A stretch of DNA of 45,770 nucleotides from Limnobacter sp. MED105 (GTDB lineage Bacteria > Pseudomonadota > Gammaproteobacteria > Burkholderiales > Burkholderiaceae_B): the NCBI RefSeq assembly GCF_000170915.1, contig NZ_ABCT01000019.1, positions 1 through 45,770 of the forward strand, in the 5' to 3' direction. Made by a program: the position numbers and the translations under genes. Below the pieces are notes generated by a model. The model was given only the letters and a program-made list of their open reading frames with translations. It was not told the origin of the DNA and ran no database searches. Position 1 is the first letter of the stretch; each line of letters starts with the position of its first letter. Shown piece by piece: positions 8,754 through 16,909 of this stretch.

Positions 8754-9119
8754 ATGAGCAAAACCGTATTGATTGTGGACGACTCCACCTCCCTGCGCCA
8801 AGTGGTATCGATGACCCTGAAAAGTCAGGGCTTTGATGTGGTGGAGGGATGTGATGGCAAAGACGCATTGACCAAGCTGGATGGTCGAAAAATCAACCTG
8901 ATCGTGAGCGACTTGAATATGCCGAACATGGACGGTTTGACCTTTGTACGCGAAGTCAAAAAGATGGCGGCCTACAAGTTCGTGCCCATCATCATGCTGA
9001 CCACGGAATCGGATGACAAGCTGAAAAGTGAAGGGCAGGCCGCAGGCCTGAAAGCATGGATGGTGAAGCCGTTCAAACCGGAACAGATGATTGCAGCAGT
9101 GAACAAATTGGTGGCGTGA
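8754..9119 (+). CDS. cheY: CheY-like single-domain response regulator
   Basis: A 121-residue receiver domain only. Acidic pocket residues Asp9-Asp10, phospho-acceptor Asp53 (IVSDLNMPNMDG), Thr83-Thr84 and Lys105 (WMVKPF) are all present, so it should be phosphorylated by CheA. It follows the MCP gene by 22 bases and is in the operon with cheA. It is most likely the output regulator, either binding FliM at the flagellar motor or acting on another target. Assignment to cheY is by domain and operon; a genome may carry several. Confidence 0.9.
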   Translation: MSKTVLIVDDSTSLRQVVSMTLKSQGFDVVEGCDGKDALTKLDGRKINLIVSDLNMPNMDGLTFVREVKKMAAYKFVPIIMLTTESDDKLKSEGQAAGLKAWMVKPFKPEQMIAAVNKLVA

Positions 9120-9132
9120 AGCCACAGGGAGA

Positions 9133-9483
9133 ATGTACATGCACAGCGAACTGATCATGCAAGAAGAACTTGAGAACGACATGGAAAACAGCATCGCAAC
9201 GTGTAAGCACACGCAAGTGGCTTTGGACACTTTGACGATTGCAGACTGTGCGGGCCTGGTTGAGGTGATTCGTCAGTCCTTGAATCAAGGAATTTCAGTG
9301 GTGCTTGATTTGAGCAATTGCCAGGAAGTGGACACGGCGGGTATGCAAATGTTGGTGACCATTCAAAACGACCCCGCAGTGAACTTGCGTGTGCATTGGA
9401 CCAAACCGTCCGAGGTAGTGGCCATGAAGGCTGCGCGCCTGGGTGTTCAGTCCTGGATCAACGCTGGTTTTTTGGAGAACTGA
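9133..9483 (+). CDS. STAS-domain protein in the chemosensory operon
   Basis: A 116-residue protein with a STAS fold (the domain of anti-sigma factor antagonists). The core motif is DLSNCQEVDTAGMQML at about residues 58-73. In SpoIIAA-like antagonists the phosphorylated residue is the second Ser of DSSG; here the local sequence is DTAG, so that position is Ala and regulation by phosphorylation at the usual site is doubtful. The start at 9133 has GGGAGA just upstream; an in-frame ATG at 9139 is also possible. It lies 3 bases before cheA, so co-translation with the kinase is likely. STAS proteins occur in some che clusters, but their role is poorly defined. Confidence 0.85.
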   Translation: MYMHSELIMQEELENDMENSIATCKHTQVALDTLTIADCAGLVEVIRQSLNQGISVVLDLSNCQEVDTAGMQMLVTIQNDPAVNLRVHWTKPSEVVAMKAARLGVQSWINAGFLEN

Positions 9484-9486
9484 GGC

Positions 9487-11655
9487 ATGGCCTTTGAATT
9501 GGACCTTGATGCCTCGCGCGGCATATTTTTCACCGAAGCACGGCAGTTGCTGGCTGAAGTAGAAAGCTATGTGCTACAGCTGGAGCAAAACCCCAACGAC
9601 ACCGAAGTGCTGAATGCGGCCTTCCGTGCTGCGCACACCATCAAAGGCAGTGCAGGAGTTTTTGGCCTGCTGGTGATTACGCACTTTGTGCACGACCTTG
9701 AAACCGTGCTGGATCGCGTGCGCAATTCAGAAATCGGATTTGACGCGAACATGAGCACGCTGGTGTTGGAGTGTCGCGATCACATTTCAGAACTGGTGGA
9801 TTGTATAGAGGCCGGTGGCGATGCTGAGCATGTCAGCCCCGACATGGCTGTTGCGCAGGCGGGCTTGACTGCCCGTTTAAAAGCCTACCTTTTGCAAGAA
9901 GACCAACCAGACGCTATCCAGCCATCAAGGCCGCTTGAGGTGAATAACACCGAGCAAACCTGGCATGTATCGGTACGGCTGGGGCGCAGCACTTTGTGCG
10001 ATGGCTTTGATCCTGCACCCATTTTTTCATACATGGAAACGTACGGCGAGTTACAAGCCGTAATCCCTGTGCTGGACGCGCTACCCAGTTTTGCTGACTT
10101 AGATGCAGAGTCGTGTTACCTGGGGTTTGAACTGCGCTTTGTGACCGACAAAGGTCAGGCTGGTATCGAAGATGCGTTTGAGTTCTTGACTGAAGAAAGC
10201 CGGGTTCGCATTCTTTCCCACAGTTGCACCCCTGAGCAATGGGACGCGCTGGTCAGTGCACTGCCTGAAGGTGCAGCACGCGCTGCTGAATTGTTGCAGG
10301 AAGCAGGCTTTCCGAGACCACAGGAAGAAGCGTTGCCTGAAGTGATGGAAGTCACAGGCAATGCGGTTACCACAGCTTCTGGAAAGTCGAAGGCAACAGG
10401 CAAGGCCACACCGGTGAGTTCCTTTATTCGAGTGCCTTCCGACAAGCTGGATGCGTTGATCAATCTCGTGGGCGAGTTGGTGATTGCCAACGCCGGCACT
10501 GTAGAACAAGCCAAACATTTGAACCACACTGCCATGCTGGAATCAACCAGTGCCGTGGCTGGTTTGATTGAAGAAATTCGCGATGGTGCACTCGGCCTGC
10601 GCATGGTGCAAATTGGCGAAACCTTCCAGCGTTTTCAACGTGTGGTTCGCGACACTGCCATGGGCTTGGGCAAGCAGATTCAACTGGAAATTTCAGGTGA
10701 AGACACCGAGCTGGACAAGTCAGTGGTTGAAAAAATTGGCGACCCTCTGATGCACTTGGTGCGCAACGCACTGGACCATGGGCTTGAAACACCGGAAGAG
10801 CGTGTGGCCGCTGGCAAACCTGCCACAGGCCGGCTGCAATTGAATGCGTATCACGACAGTGGACACATTGTGATTGAAGTGAATGACGATGGCCGTGGGC
10901 TGGCACGCGAGAAAATTTTAAAGAAAGCGATTGAGAAGGGCATCGTTACGCCCGACCAAACGCTGAGCGATACCGAAGTCAACATGCTGATCTTTGCACC
11001 GGGATTTTCCACTGCAGACAAGGTGACCGACATTTCCGGTCGTGGTGTCGGCATGGATGTGGTGAAGCGAAACATTGAAGCCCTGCGCGGTTCAGTGCAG
11101 GTGCGTTCACGGCCAGGCAATGGTTGTACGTTCGAGATTCGATTGCCGCTGACCTTGGCGATAATCGATGGTTTCATGATCGGCGTTGGCGGATCGGTGT
11201 ACGTGATTCCGCTTTCGTATGTGCGTGAATGCCTTGAACTGCCCGTCGATGCCTTGGGTACCGAGGACCGCATGGACATTCACTACGATCTTCGCGGCGA
11301 ATTCCTGCCGTGTGTACGACTTCGCAAAGTATTTCACCCCAATGCAAAACGCCCAAAACGCGAGAACATCATTGTGGTGAGTTTTGGTGGTGTGCGGGCA
11401 GGCATCGTGGCCGATTACCTGCACGGGGAATCACAAACAGTGATCAAGCCCTTGGGCAATCTGTTCGAACAAAACAGGGCAATCAGCGGGGCCACCATCA
11501 TGGGCAACGGTGACGTGGCCCTGATCATTGATGTACCGAAATTGATCACGGAAGTAAGCAGCATTTCAACAAAAACGGCGGAGCTGGAATTCAGCCGGCA
11601 GGCCATTGAACAACCGGCAGTTCCAAGCCAAAGCCTTGAGCAGGCCGACGCGTAA
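9487..11655 (+). CDS. cheA: Chemotaxis histidine kinase CheA
   Basis: A 722-residue CheA. An Hpt domain occupies about residues 1-110, with the phosphorylated His50 in [11 protein letters not shown] variable linker/P2-like region (about 110-300) is followed by the dimerisation helices and the HATPase domain, with N-box NALDHG near residue 426, G1 NDDGRG near 465 and G2 GRGVGMD near 520. A C-terminal CheW-like regulatory domain spans about 555-690. It autophosphorylates in complex with MCPs and CheW and passes phosphate to CheY. It lies 3 bases after the STAS gene, and the PAS-MCP gene follows by 20 bases. Length and domain order are normal for the family. Confidence 0.95.
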   Translation: MAFELDLDASRGIFFTEARQLLAEVESYVLQLEQNPNDTEVLNAAFRAAHTIKGSAGVFGLLVITHFVHDLETVLDRVRNSEIGFDANMSTLVLECRDHISELVDCIEAGGDAEHVSPDMAVAQAGLTARLKAYLLQEDQPDAIQPSRPLEVNNTEQTWHVSVRLGRSTLCDGFDPAPIFSYMETYGELQAVIPVLDALPSFADLDAESCYLGFELRFVTDKGQAGIEDAFEFLTEESRVRILSHSCTPEQWDALVSALPEGAARAAELLQEAGFPRPQEEALPEVMEVTGNAVTTASGKSKATGKATPVSSFIRVPSDKLDALINLVGELVIANAGTVEQAKHLNHTAMLESTSAVAGLIEEIRDGALGLRMVQIGETFQRFQRVVRDTAMGLGKQIQLEISGEDTELDKSVVEKIGDPLMHLVRNALDHGLETPEERVAAGKPATGRLQLNAYHDSGHIVIEVNDDGRGLAREKILKKAIEKGIVTPDQTLSDTEVNMLIFAPGFSTADKVTDISGRGVGMDVVKRNIEALRGSVQVRSRPGNGCTFEIRLPLTLAIIDGFMIGVGGSVYVIPLSYVRECLELPVDALGTEDRMDIHYDLRGEFLPCVRLRKVFHPNAKRPKRENIIVVSFGGVRAGIVADYLHGESQTVIKPLGNLFEQNRAISGATIMGNGDVALIIDVPKLITEVSSISTKTAELEFSRQAIEQPAVPSQSLEQADA

Positions 11656-11675
11656 TTTTACAAAGGAAAACGAAC

Positions 11676-13586
11676 ATGGGCGCTTTTGATCTTTTCAATA
11701 AAAAACAATTAACAGAGCAGGCCGAGGCTGTAGAGGTCTTGCAGAAGAAATTAAGTGAGGCGGAGTCGGTGCTGACGGCAGTGAGTAAAGTCCAGGCGAT
11801 GATTGAATTCAAGCTGGACGGCACGATCATTCATGCCAATGAAAACTTCTTGAGGGCTGTGGGTTACACACTGGATGAAATCAAGGGCAAGCATCACAGC
11901 ATGTTTGCTGAGCCTGGAGTCAGCAGCACGATTGAGTACCGCCACTTCTGGGACAAACTTGGCCGTGGTGAATACGATGCAGGCCAGTACAAACGCATTG
12001 GCAAGGGCGGCAAAGAGATCTGGATTGAAGCCAGTTATAACCCCATCATGGATCAGAGCGGCAAACCCTTCAAAGTGGTCAAGTTTGCAACAGACATTAC
12101 ACAAGCGACATTGCGTGCCACATTCAACAGACGTGCCCTGGGCGGCCTGGAAAACGTAGAGGTGAACGTGATGTTGGCCGATGCTGGATTCAACATTGTG
12201 TATGGCAATGCGTCTTTGACTGACATGTTGCGTCGTGCTGAATCCGACATTCGGAAAGACTTGCCCAATTTCAATGCGGGCAAAATTATTGGCACCAACA
12301 TCGATGTATTCCACAAGAACCCTGCGCATCAGCGCGGCATGCTGGGTAACCTGAAGAGTACCCACAAGACTCAGCTGAAAGTGGGTGGCCGCACATTTGA
12401 TTTGATTGTTAATCCGATCGATGACGACAACGGAACGCGTCTTGGCTATGTTGTGGAATGGAAAGACCGAACCGCAGAAGTGGCTATTCAGAATGAGATT
12501 TCCGAAATCGTAAGCCGCGCCTGTGACGGCGACTTCAGCGAACGCATTCGCGAGAATGACAAGGAAGGTTTCTTCAAGAATCTGGCGTTGAGCGTCAATG
12601 GTTTGTTGAGCACCACATCAAGTGGCATGGAAGACGTGGGCCGCGTGCTGAAGTTGCTGGCCAACGGCAATATGACCCAAAAAATCACTGCGAATTACAA
12701 AGGCCTGTTCGGTGAGTTGAAAGACGATGTGAACACCACCATTGATCGTTTGAGCGATGTGATTCAGGAAGTGCGTGGCAATGCGGATTCACTGACCAAT
12801 GCCGCACGCGAGATTTCCAAAACTTCACAAAGCTTGTCGCAAGGCGCCAGCAGCCAGGCTGCCGGTGTTGAAGAGGTATCTGCCAGCATTGAAGAAATGG
12901 CGGGCTCAATCAAGCAAAACAGCGAGAACAGCCGAGTGACCGATCAAATTGCGACCAAGGCCGCTGAAGAGGCGAAAGAGGGTGGTCGCGCGGTGACTGA
13001 AACCGTGAATGCCATGAAAGCGATTGCCGACAAAATTGGCATTGTGGATGACATTGCGTACCAAACTAACCTGTTGGCCTTGAACGCGGCCATTGAAGCA
13101 GCCCGAGCCGGCGAACACGGCAAAGGTTTTGCAGTGGTTGCGGCGGAAGTTCGCAAGTTGGCTGAGCGCAGTCAGGTGGCTGCACAGGAAATTGGCGACC
13201 TGGCCAGCAGTAGCGTGAAACAGGCCGAACGTGCTGGCAGCCTGTTGCAGGAAATGGTGCCCGCGATTAACCGCACCTCGGACCTGGTGCAGGAAATTAC
13301 GGCTGCATCGAACGAGCAAACCAATGGAGTGGCGCAAATTAACCAGGCCATGATGAGCTTGAATCAGCAAACCCAGCAGAATGCAGCGGCTTCTGAAGAG
13401 CTGGCTGCCACAGCCGAGGAAATGAGTGGCCAAGCCAGCATGTTGAACACAGCCATGAGTTTCTTTGACACAGGCACAGGCCGATCAACCGCCCGTGGTG
13501 CCAGCCATGCCGAGCGCAAGCCAGCGCCAGGTAAGGCCAGCAGCCCGAGCGGAGCAAACGGTTTCGACAGTTTCGACGACTTTTAA
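11676..13586 (+). CDS. Soluble methyl-accepting chemotaxis protein with two PAS domains
   Basis: A 636-residue chemoreceptor with no membrane segment. PAS domains are at about residues 30-145 and 155-275. A HAMP-like stretch lies at about 280-350, then the signalling domain, whose hairpin tip is near residues 455-485 ([19 protein letters not shown]). The C-terminal 45 residues are a flexible Ala/Ser/Pro/Gly-rich linker ending in SFDDF, which fits the x-aromatic-x-x-aromatic pattern of CheR/CheB-binding pentapeptides. PAS domains suggest sensing of redox state, oxygen or a small ligand inside the cell (Aer-like), but no cofactor-binding residue can be assigned by eye. It lies between cheA and cheW and is surely part of the same array. 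Confidence 0.92.
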   Translation: MGAFDLFNKKQLTEQAEAVEVLQKKLSEAESVLTAVSKVQAMIEFKLDGTIIHANENFLRAVGYTLDEIKGKHHSMFAEPGVSSTIEYRHFWDKLGRGEYDAGQYKRIGKGGKEIWIEASYNPIMDQSGKPFKVVKFATDITQATLRATFNRRALGGLENVEVNVMLADAGFNIVYGNASLTDMLRRAESDIRKDLPNFNAGKIIGTNIDVFHKNPAHQRGMLGNLKSTHKTQLKVGGRTFDLIVNPIDDDNGTRLGYVVEWKDRTAEVAIQNEISEIVSRACDGDFSERIRENDKEGFFKNLALSVNGLLSTTSSGMEDVGRVLKLLANGNMTQKITANYKGLFGELKDDVNTTIDRLSDVIQEVRGNADSLTNAAREISKTSQSLSQGASSQAAGVEEVSASIEEMAGSIKQNSENSRVTDQIATKAAEEAKEGGRAVTETVNAMKAIADKIGIVDDIAYQTNLLALNAAIEAARAGEHGKGFAVVAAEVRKLAERSQVAAQEIGDLASSSVKQAERAGSLLQEMVPAINRTSDLVQEITAASNEQTNGVAQINQAMMSLNQQTQQNAAASEELAATAEEMSGQASMLNTAMSFFDTGTGRSTARGASHAERKPAPGKASSPSGANGFDSFDDF

Positions 13587-13600
13587 TAGGGGCATTCACC

Positions 13601-14125
13601 ATGAGCAATGTCAATGAGCAATTGGCCAAGGCCATGGAGAGTGACAGCGCCAGCCACCAGTACCTGACCTTTCAGGTACATGGGCAAAAGCTGGCGGTGG
13701 AAATTCTCCGGATCAAAGAGATTATCGAATTTGGACGAATCACCGTGGTGCCTATGATGCAGCAATGCATCAGTGGTGTGATCAACCTGCGCGGCTCTGT
13801 GGTGCCAGTGGTGGATTTGAGTGCCCGGTTTGGGCAAGGCAAAACCACCATCAACCGCCGCACTTGTATTGTGATTCTCGAATCGCAAATGGCCGAGGAA
13901 ACGCAAGTGGTTGGCTTCATGGTGGATGCGGTGAATGCCGTGGTCGACATTGGAGCCGAGTTTATTGCACCACCACCGCAGTTCGGTGCGGGTGTGAAAA
14001 CCGACTTCTTGCGCGGTATTGGCAAGGTAGACGACGAGTTTGTGCTGGTGTTGAATGTCGAGCGTTTGTTGGATTTCGATATTCCCACCGACCTGGAAGA
14101 AGCCGCTGCGGCAGCAGTCGCCTAA
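13601..14125 (+). CDS. cheW: Chemotaxis adaptor protein CheW
   Basis: A 174-residue CheW-domain protein that links MCPs to CheA. The conserved core is visible from YLTFQVHGQKLAVEILRIKEI through INLRGSVVPVVDL (about residues 20-75), and the family's C-terminal strand GIGKVDDEFVLVLNVERLL is at about residues 130-150. It starts 14 bases after the PAS-MCP gene and closes the recognisable chemosensory operon. The C-terminus has an Ala-rich acidic tail. Neither cheR, cheB nor cheD follows; a diguanylate cyclase gene is next. Confidence 0.93.
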   Translation: MSNVNEQLAKAMESDSASHQYLTFQVHGQKLAVEILRIKEIIEFGRITVVPMMQQCISGVINLRGSVVPVVDLSARFGQGKTTINRRTCIVILESQMAEETQVVGFMVDAVNAVVDIGAEFIAPPPQFGAGVKTDFLRGIGKVDDEFVLVLNVERLLDFDIPTDLEEAAAAAVA

Positions 14126-14181
14126 GCAACTTCTTGGAACTGGAAGGTATTGATGCGTCACTGAGATCATGAGCTGACACA

Positions 14182-14209
14182 CCCACTGGGGGGATATTCT
14201 TCCAGTGGG
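14182..14209 (+). promoter_or_regulatory. Hairpin just before the diguanylate cyclase start
   Basis: A perfect 8-bp inverted repeat (CCCACTGG at 14182-14189 with 14202-14209) and a 12-base loop end 5 bases before the ATG at 14215. The only purine-rich ribosome-binding candidates lie in the 3' arm (GTGGGA) or the loop (GGGGGA). A translation-control hairpin is possible. It has no T-run and so is not a typical terminator for cheW. Confidence 0.45.
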
Positions 14210-14214
14210 ACACC

Positions 14215-15264
14215 ATGAGATATCTCAACCGCATGTTAAAACTAAAATACGTCCTCGATATCTCAGACAGTGCCTCTCGCGCCCGGCAGAGAATGGCTTT
14301 CGCCGGGCTTTCCTTTCTCATCGTATTCTTTCTTGCGCCAGGCGGTGCCATTGTCGGCAGCAGTGCCCGCATGGTGTTCATGATTGCTCTGGGTGTTTAT
14401 TTTCACCTGGCCTGGGTGCAATCCTGGTTAATTTCCAATCGCGAACGACACTGGGAGAAAATCGAGCTACCCAGTTACTGCATCGACCTTCCACTGATTG
14501 GTTGGGGTCTGGCGGTTGCTGCTGAATTCCTGGCGCCAGTGTCCCCCTTGATTGCTGTTGTGGCTTTAATCCGAGGCATTCGATACGGCCCTTGTATGTT
14601 GGCTTGCCATATTGGCTTGGGTGTCGCGATTGTGTTGGGCCTGACCTTGTTTGTGCCCTACTGGCAGGGCCACCTTGAGCTGGTGTATGCCAATCTCTTT
14701 TTGTTGCTGGTGTTGCCCGTTCAGTTTTACGGGGTGAGTGTAAAAATTCAGGCCAGCTCAAAATCGCTACGTCAGGAAAACCTGACCGACCCCTTGACCC
14801 GCAGCTTGAATCGCAAAGCGCTGGAGGCCGCCGTGTGGCGCATGCTCAATGCCAAAGACCCGTTTGTGCTGTCTTTTCTTGATCTCGACAATTTCAAAAT
14901 GGTCAATGACACCCTTGGCCATGCCGTGGGCGACAAGTTGCTCAAACGCATCAGCACAAAGCTGTCGGTTCGGTTGCGAGCCGAGGACAAGGTATATCGT
15001 CTGTCTGGTGATGAGTTCGTGGTGCTAAGTTTGGGCAACAGTCGGCAGGAAATGGCTGAAAATTTAGGGCAGCGTATTCGGGCAGCAATTGCCGAAGCAA
15101 TTGATTACACTTGCCCCGATTTGCCGGTGTCAGCCAGCGTGGGTGTGCTGCAGGTGCTTGCTTTTGAGGACGTCAGCCTTGAAAAGCTGTTGGCCCGGGC
15201 CGACCAACTGATGTACCAGGCCAAGAAAACCGGGAAAAACCAGGTGTTGGTTGCAACACTGTGA
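14215..15264 (+). CDS. Membrane diguanylate cyclase with SGDEF active site
   Basis: A 349-residue protein. About five or six membrane segments span residues 22-170, followed by a C-terminal GGDEF domain (about 185-349). The active-site loop is SGDEF at residues 264-268 in place of GGDEF. The remaining substrate-binding signature DLDNFKMVNDTLGHAVGD is intact, and an RxxD inhibitory site (RAED, 255-258) lies exactly five residues before the loop. SGDEF variants are known to be active in at least some enzymes, so c-di-GMP synthesis with product inhibition is likely but not certain. The membrane domain is not assigned to a named MASE family. It follows cheW by 89 bases and may be co-transcribed. 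A c-di-GMP link to the YcgR protein encoded at 37054-37809 is inference. Confidence 0.87.
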   Translation: MRYLNRMLKLKYVLDISDSASRARQRMAFAGLSFLIVFFLAPGGAIVGSSARMVFMIALGVYFHLAWVQSWLISNRERHWEKIELPSYCIDLPLIGWGLAVAAEFLAPVSPLIAVVALIRGIRYGPCMLACHIGLGVAIVLGLTLFVPYWQGHLELVYANLFLLLVLPVQFYGVSVKIQASSKSLRQENLTDPLTRSLNRKALEAAVWRMLNAKDPFVLSFLDLDNFKMVNDTLGHAVGDKLLKRISTKLSVRLRAEDKVYRLSGDEFVVLSLGNSRQEMAENLGQRIRAAIAEAIDYTCPDLPVSASVGVLQVLAFEDVSLEKLLARADQLMYQAKKTGKNQVLVATL

Positions 15265-15274
15265 CTTCAAATGA

Positions 15275-15502
15275 TCAGCCTTTCGTTGGGCAGTAGGTGC
15301 TGCTCAGCTTTTGTGGATTGGCTGGGGTTTGAAGCTCGGGAGCCTGGTGCACGTAGGTGCATTCCGCGATCTCGCCGTAGTTGGAATCGCGCGTGGCCAA
15401 GGCTTTGCTGATTTGTATTGAAATGAAGGTTCCCATGAATGCTGCAATGACGAACCACAATACTTTCCTGTTACGTCTAAAAAATGCGCTTAAATCAAAC
15501 AT
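15275..15502 (-). CDS. Hypothetical small single-TM protein
   Basis: A 75-residue ORF with a basic N-terminus, one membrane segment at about residues 13-32 and a 43-residue tail with two Cys (ECTY and TYCPTK). The tail is probably extracytoplasmic. It ends 10 bases from the convergent diguanylate cyclase gene. No strong Shine-Dalgarno is visible. Family unknown. The downstream side has no recognisable terminator. It lies upstream of nothing on its strand inside the cluster and may be independent of the ectoine genes; the 102 bases between it and the MarR gene (15503-15604) are AT-rich and probably carry its promoter. Confidence 0.5.
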   Translation of the reverse strand: MFDLSAFFRRNRKVLWFVIAAFMGTFISIQISKALATRDSNYGEIAECTYVHQAPELQTPANPQKLSSTYCPTKG

Positions 15503-15604
15503 GTAAACCGGTCAAACCCAGAAAGTGTTAATTGTTGTAAATTAGAAACAATTATTAAAAATATTAAACAATAAGTCAATTCTTATTTGACAGCCTGGTC
15601 CCGT

Positions 15605-16087
15605 TTATTTCGCAGGCTTGTCAATCTCACCCACATCAAGAATAGGCGAGGCATCGATGGCCTCTGCACCCAGCAAGGTAGTCACCCGGCCCAGCACGGA
15701 AGCAATTAAATGCTGCTCCCAACTTTGAAGTTGTCCGAAGCGTTCCGCGAAACGGGTTTGCAGACTGGATGGTGCGTCATTGACCTCGTGTTTGCCTTTC
15801 TCCGTCAGTACAACCTCAAGCCTGCGCTTGTCCACCGTGCTGCGAATTTTCTCGATCAAGCCGCGGCTTTCCAGTTTTTGAAGAATGACCGTGGAGGTCA
15901 CCGGAGAGAGGCTAAGCGATTTGGCCAGTTCGCCGGGAGAGATGCCGGGGTTGTCCGCCACTGATTGCAGGGTCAGCAATTCAGAGGTGGCCATATCGGC
16001 TTTCTTGGCCAGTTCTCGGGCGCCCGATTCGGTGGCGCGAATAATGCGGCGAAGCGAAATAAGTGAATCTTGTAAGGTGCTGTCCAT
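15605..16087 (-). CDS. ectR: MarR-family regulator, EctR-like
   Basis: A 160-residue MarR-family winged-helix protein. The DNA-binding region is at about residues 45-100, with recognition helix around SLSPVTSTVILQKLESRGL and the wing RSTVDKRRLEVVLTEKG. It is transcribed divergently from ectABCD, the usual position of the MarR-type repressor EctR described in methylotrophs and other ectoine producers. It probably controls the ect genes and itself. A perfect inverted repeat at 16108-16125 lies about 20 bases upstream of its start. The gene symbol rests on position and family. The effector that would relieve repression is not evident from sequence. Confidence 0.8.
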   Translation of the reverse strand: MDSTLQDSLISLRRIIRATESGARELAKKADMATSELLTLQSVADNPGISPGELAKSLSLSPVTSTVILQKLESRGLIEKIRSTVDKRRLEVVLTEKGKHEVNDAPSSLQTRFAERFGQLQSWEQHLIASVLGRVTTLLGAEAIDASPILDVGEIDKPAK

Positions 16088-16107
16088 GCTCGCTAACCCG
16101 GTGATTT

Positions 16108-16125
16108 AATTCATTTTGATGAATT
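16108..16125. promoter_or_regulatory. Inverted repeat, candidate EctR operator 1
   Basis: A perfect 7-bp inverted repeat AATTCAT-N4-ATGAATT lies just upstream of the MarR gene. It overlaps a possible minus-strand -10 element (TACAAT, 16128-16123). Size and symmetry suit a MarR dimer, suggesting autoregulation. No matching -35 was found. Confidence 0.45.
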
Positions 16126-16225
16126 GTAGTGATTAACCGGCCTGGTGAGTTGGAATTTCCTACGCTTAGAGCAATCCCACCAAATTTAACGTTTTTGGAG
16201 GTTTTGACTTCGATCTGATCAAGGT

Positions 16226-16254
16226 TTGCATTAATTCATAAAGTAAACTATTAT
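16226..16254 (+). promoter_or_regulatory. Candidate sigma70 promoter of the ect operon
   Basis: The -35 element TTGCAT (16226-16231) and -10 element TATTAT (16249-16254) are separated by exactly 17 bases and point toward ectA. The predicted start near 16261 would give a leader of about 120 bases containing the repeat at 16333-16349. Confidence 0.55.
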
Positions 16255-16332
16255 TGGATTGTTCTTTCATAAAAACTCTTCATCGCATTGATTTGTAATG
16301 ATGAGCTTTTACGAAAGGATGAGAAGTAGTTT

Positions 16333-16349
16333 ATTTGTTAATAACAAAT
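16333..16349. promoter_or_regulatory. Inverted repeat, candidate operator 2 upstream of ectA
   Basis: A perfect 8-bp inverted repeat ATTTGTTA-A-TAACAAAT lies 32 bases before the ectA start. It could be a regulator site downstream of the promoter (roadblock) or an element near a second promoter. Its half-site differs from that of the repeat at 16108-16125. Confidence 0.45.
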
Positions 16350-16381
16350 GGGTCTGCCAATAACAGAGCCATCTCATCCAA

Positions 16382-16909
16382 ATGTCTAAAGACGATGTCG
16401 TTTTGCGACACCCCGTGCTTGAGGACGGTACTGCCGTGTTCGATCTTGTGGATGCTTGCAAACCCCTCGACCTGAATTCCCATTATTTATACCTGCTGCA
16501 ATGCAGTCATTTTGCGCCCACTTGCGTGGTGGCCACCTTGCATGGCGAGGTGGTGGCATGGGTTTCTGGCTACATTCCACCCAAACAAGCGGACACGTTT
16601 TTTGTGTGGCAAGTCGCTGTGGGCGAAAAAGCCCGTGGCCTTGGCTTGGGCAAACGCTTGATCAATTGGGTGGTGGCCCAGCAAAGCGGAATCGCAAAAA
16701 TTCACACATCCATTACGCCTGACAATGCGGCGTCTTGGGGACTTTTCAAATCACTGGCCCGCGATTGGGGCAGCGATTTGTCTTCACGAGACTGGTTTGA
16801 AGAACAGTCTCACTTTGGCGGTCGACACAACACCGAAGTACTGGTGGAAATCGCCTTGCCAACATCGCCTCTGGCGACATTCCTACAAACTCAAGGAGTA
16901 CAACAATGA
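16382..16909 (+). CDS. ectA: L-2,4-diaminobutyrate acetyltransferase EctA
   Basis: A 175-residue GNAT-family enzyme that acetylates L-2,4-diaminobutyrate at N-gamma, the second step of ectoine synthesis. Family signatures are clear: the N-terminal LRHPVLEDG, then LLQCSHFAPTCVVA, WVSGYIPP and the acetyl-CoA loop region VAVGEKARGLGLGKRL. Length is typical. There is no good Shine-Dalgarno before the ATG at 16382, which may limit expression or reflect leader structure. The ectB start overlaps the stop (ATGA). It is the first gene of the operon and is divergent from the MarR regulator. Confidence 0.96.
   Translation: MSKDDVVLRHPVLEDGTAVFDLVDACKPLDLNSHYLYLLQCSHFAPTCVVATLHGEVVAWVSGYIPPKQADTFFVWQVAVGEKARGLGLGKRLINWVVAQQSGIAKIHTSITPDNAASWGLFKSLARDWGSDLSSRDWFEEQSHFGGRHNTEVLVEIALPTSPLATFLQTQGVQQ

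Noticed and set aside
14126-14214. Considered a c-di-GMP riboswitch before the diguanylate cyclase gene
   Set aside because: The interval is only 89 bases and lacks the conserved GEMM-type core; only a simple hairpin is present.
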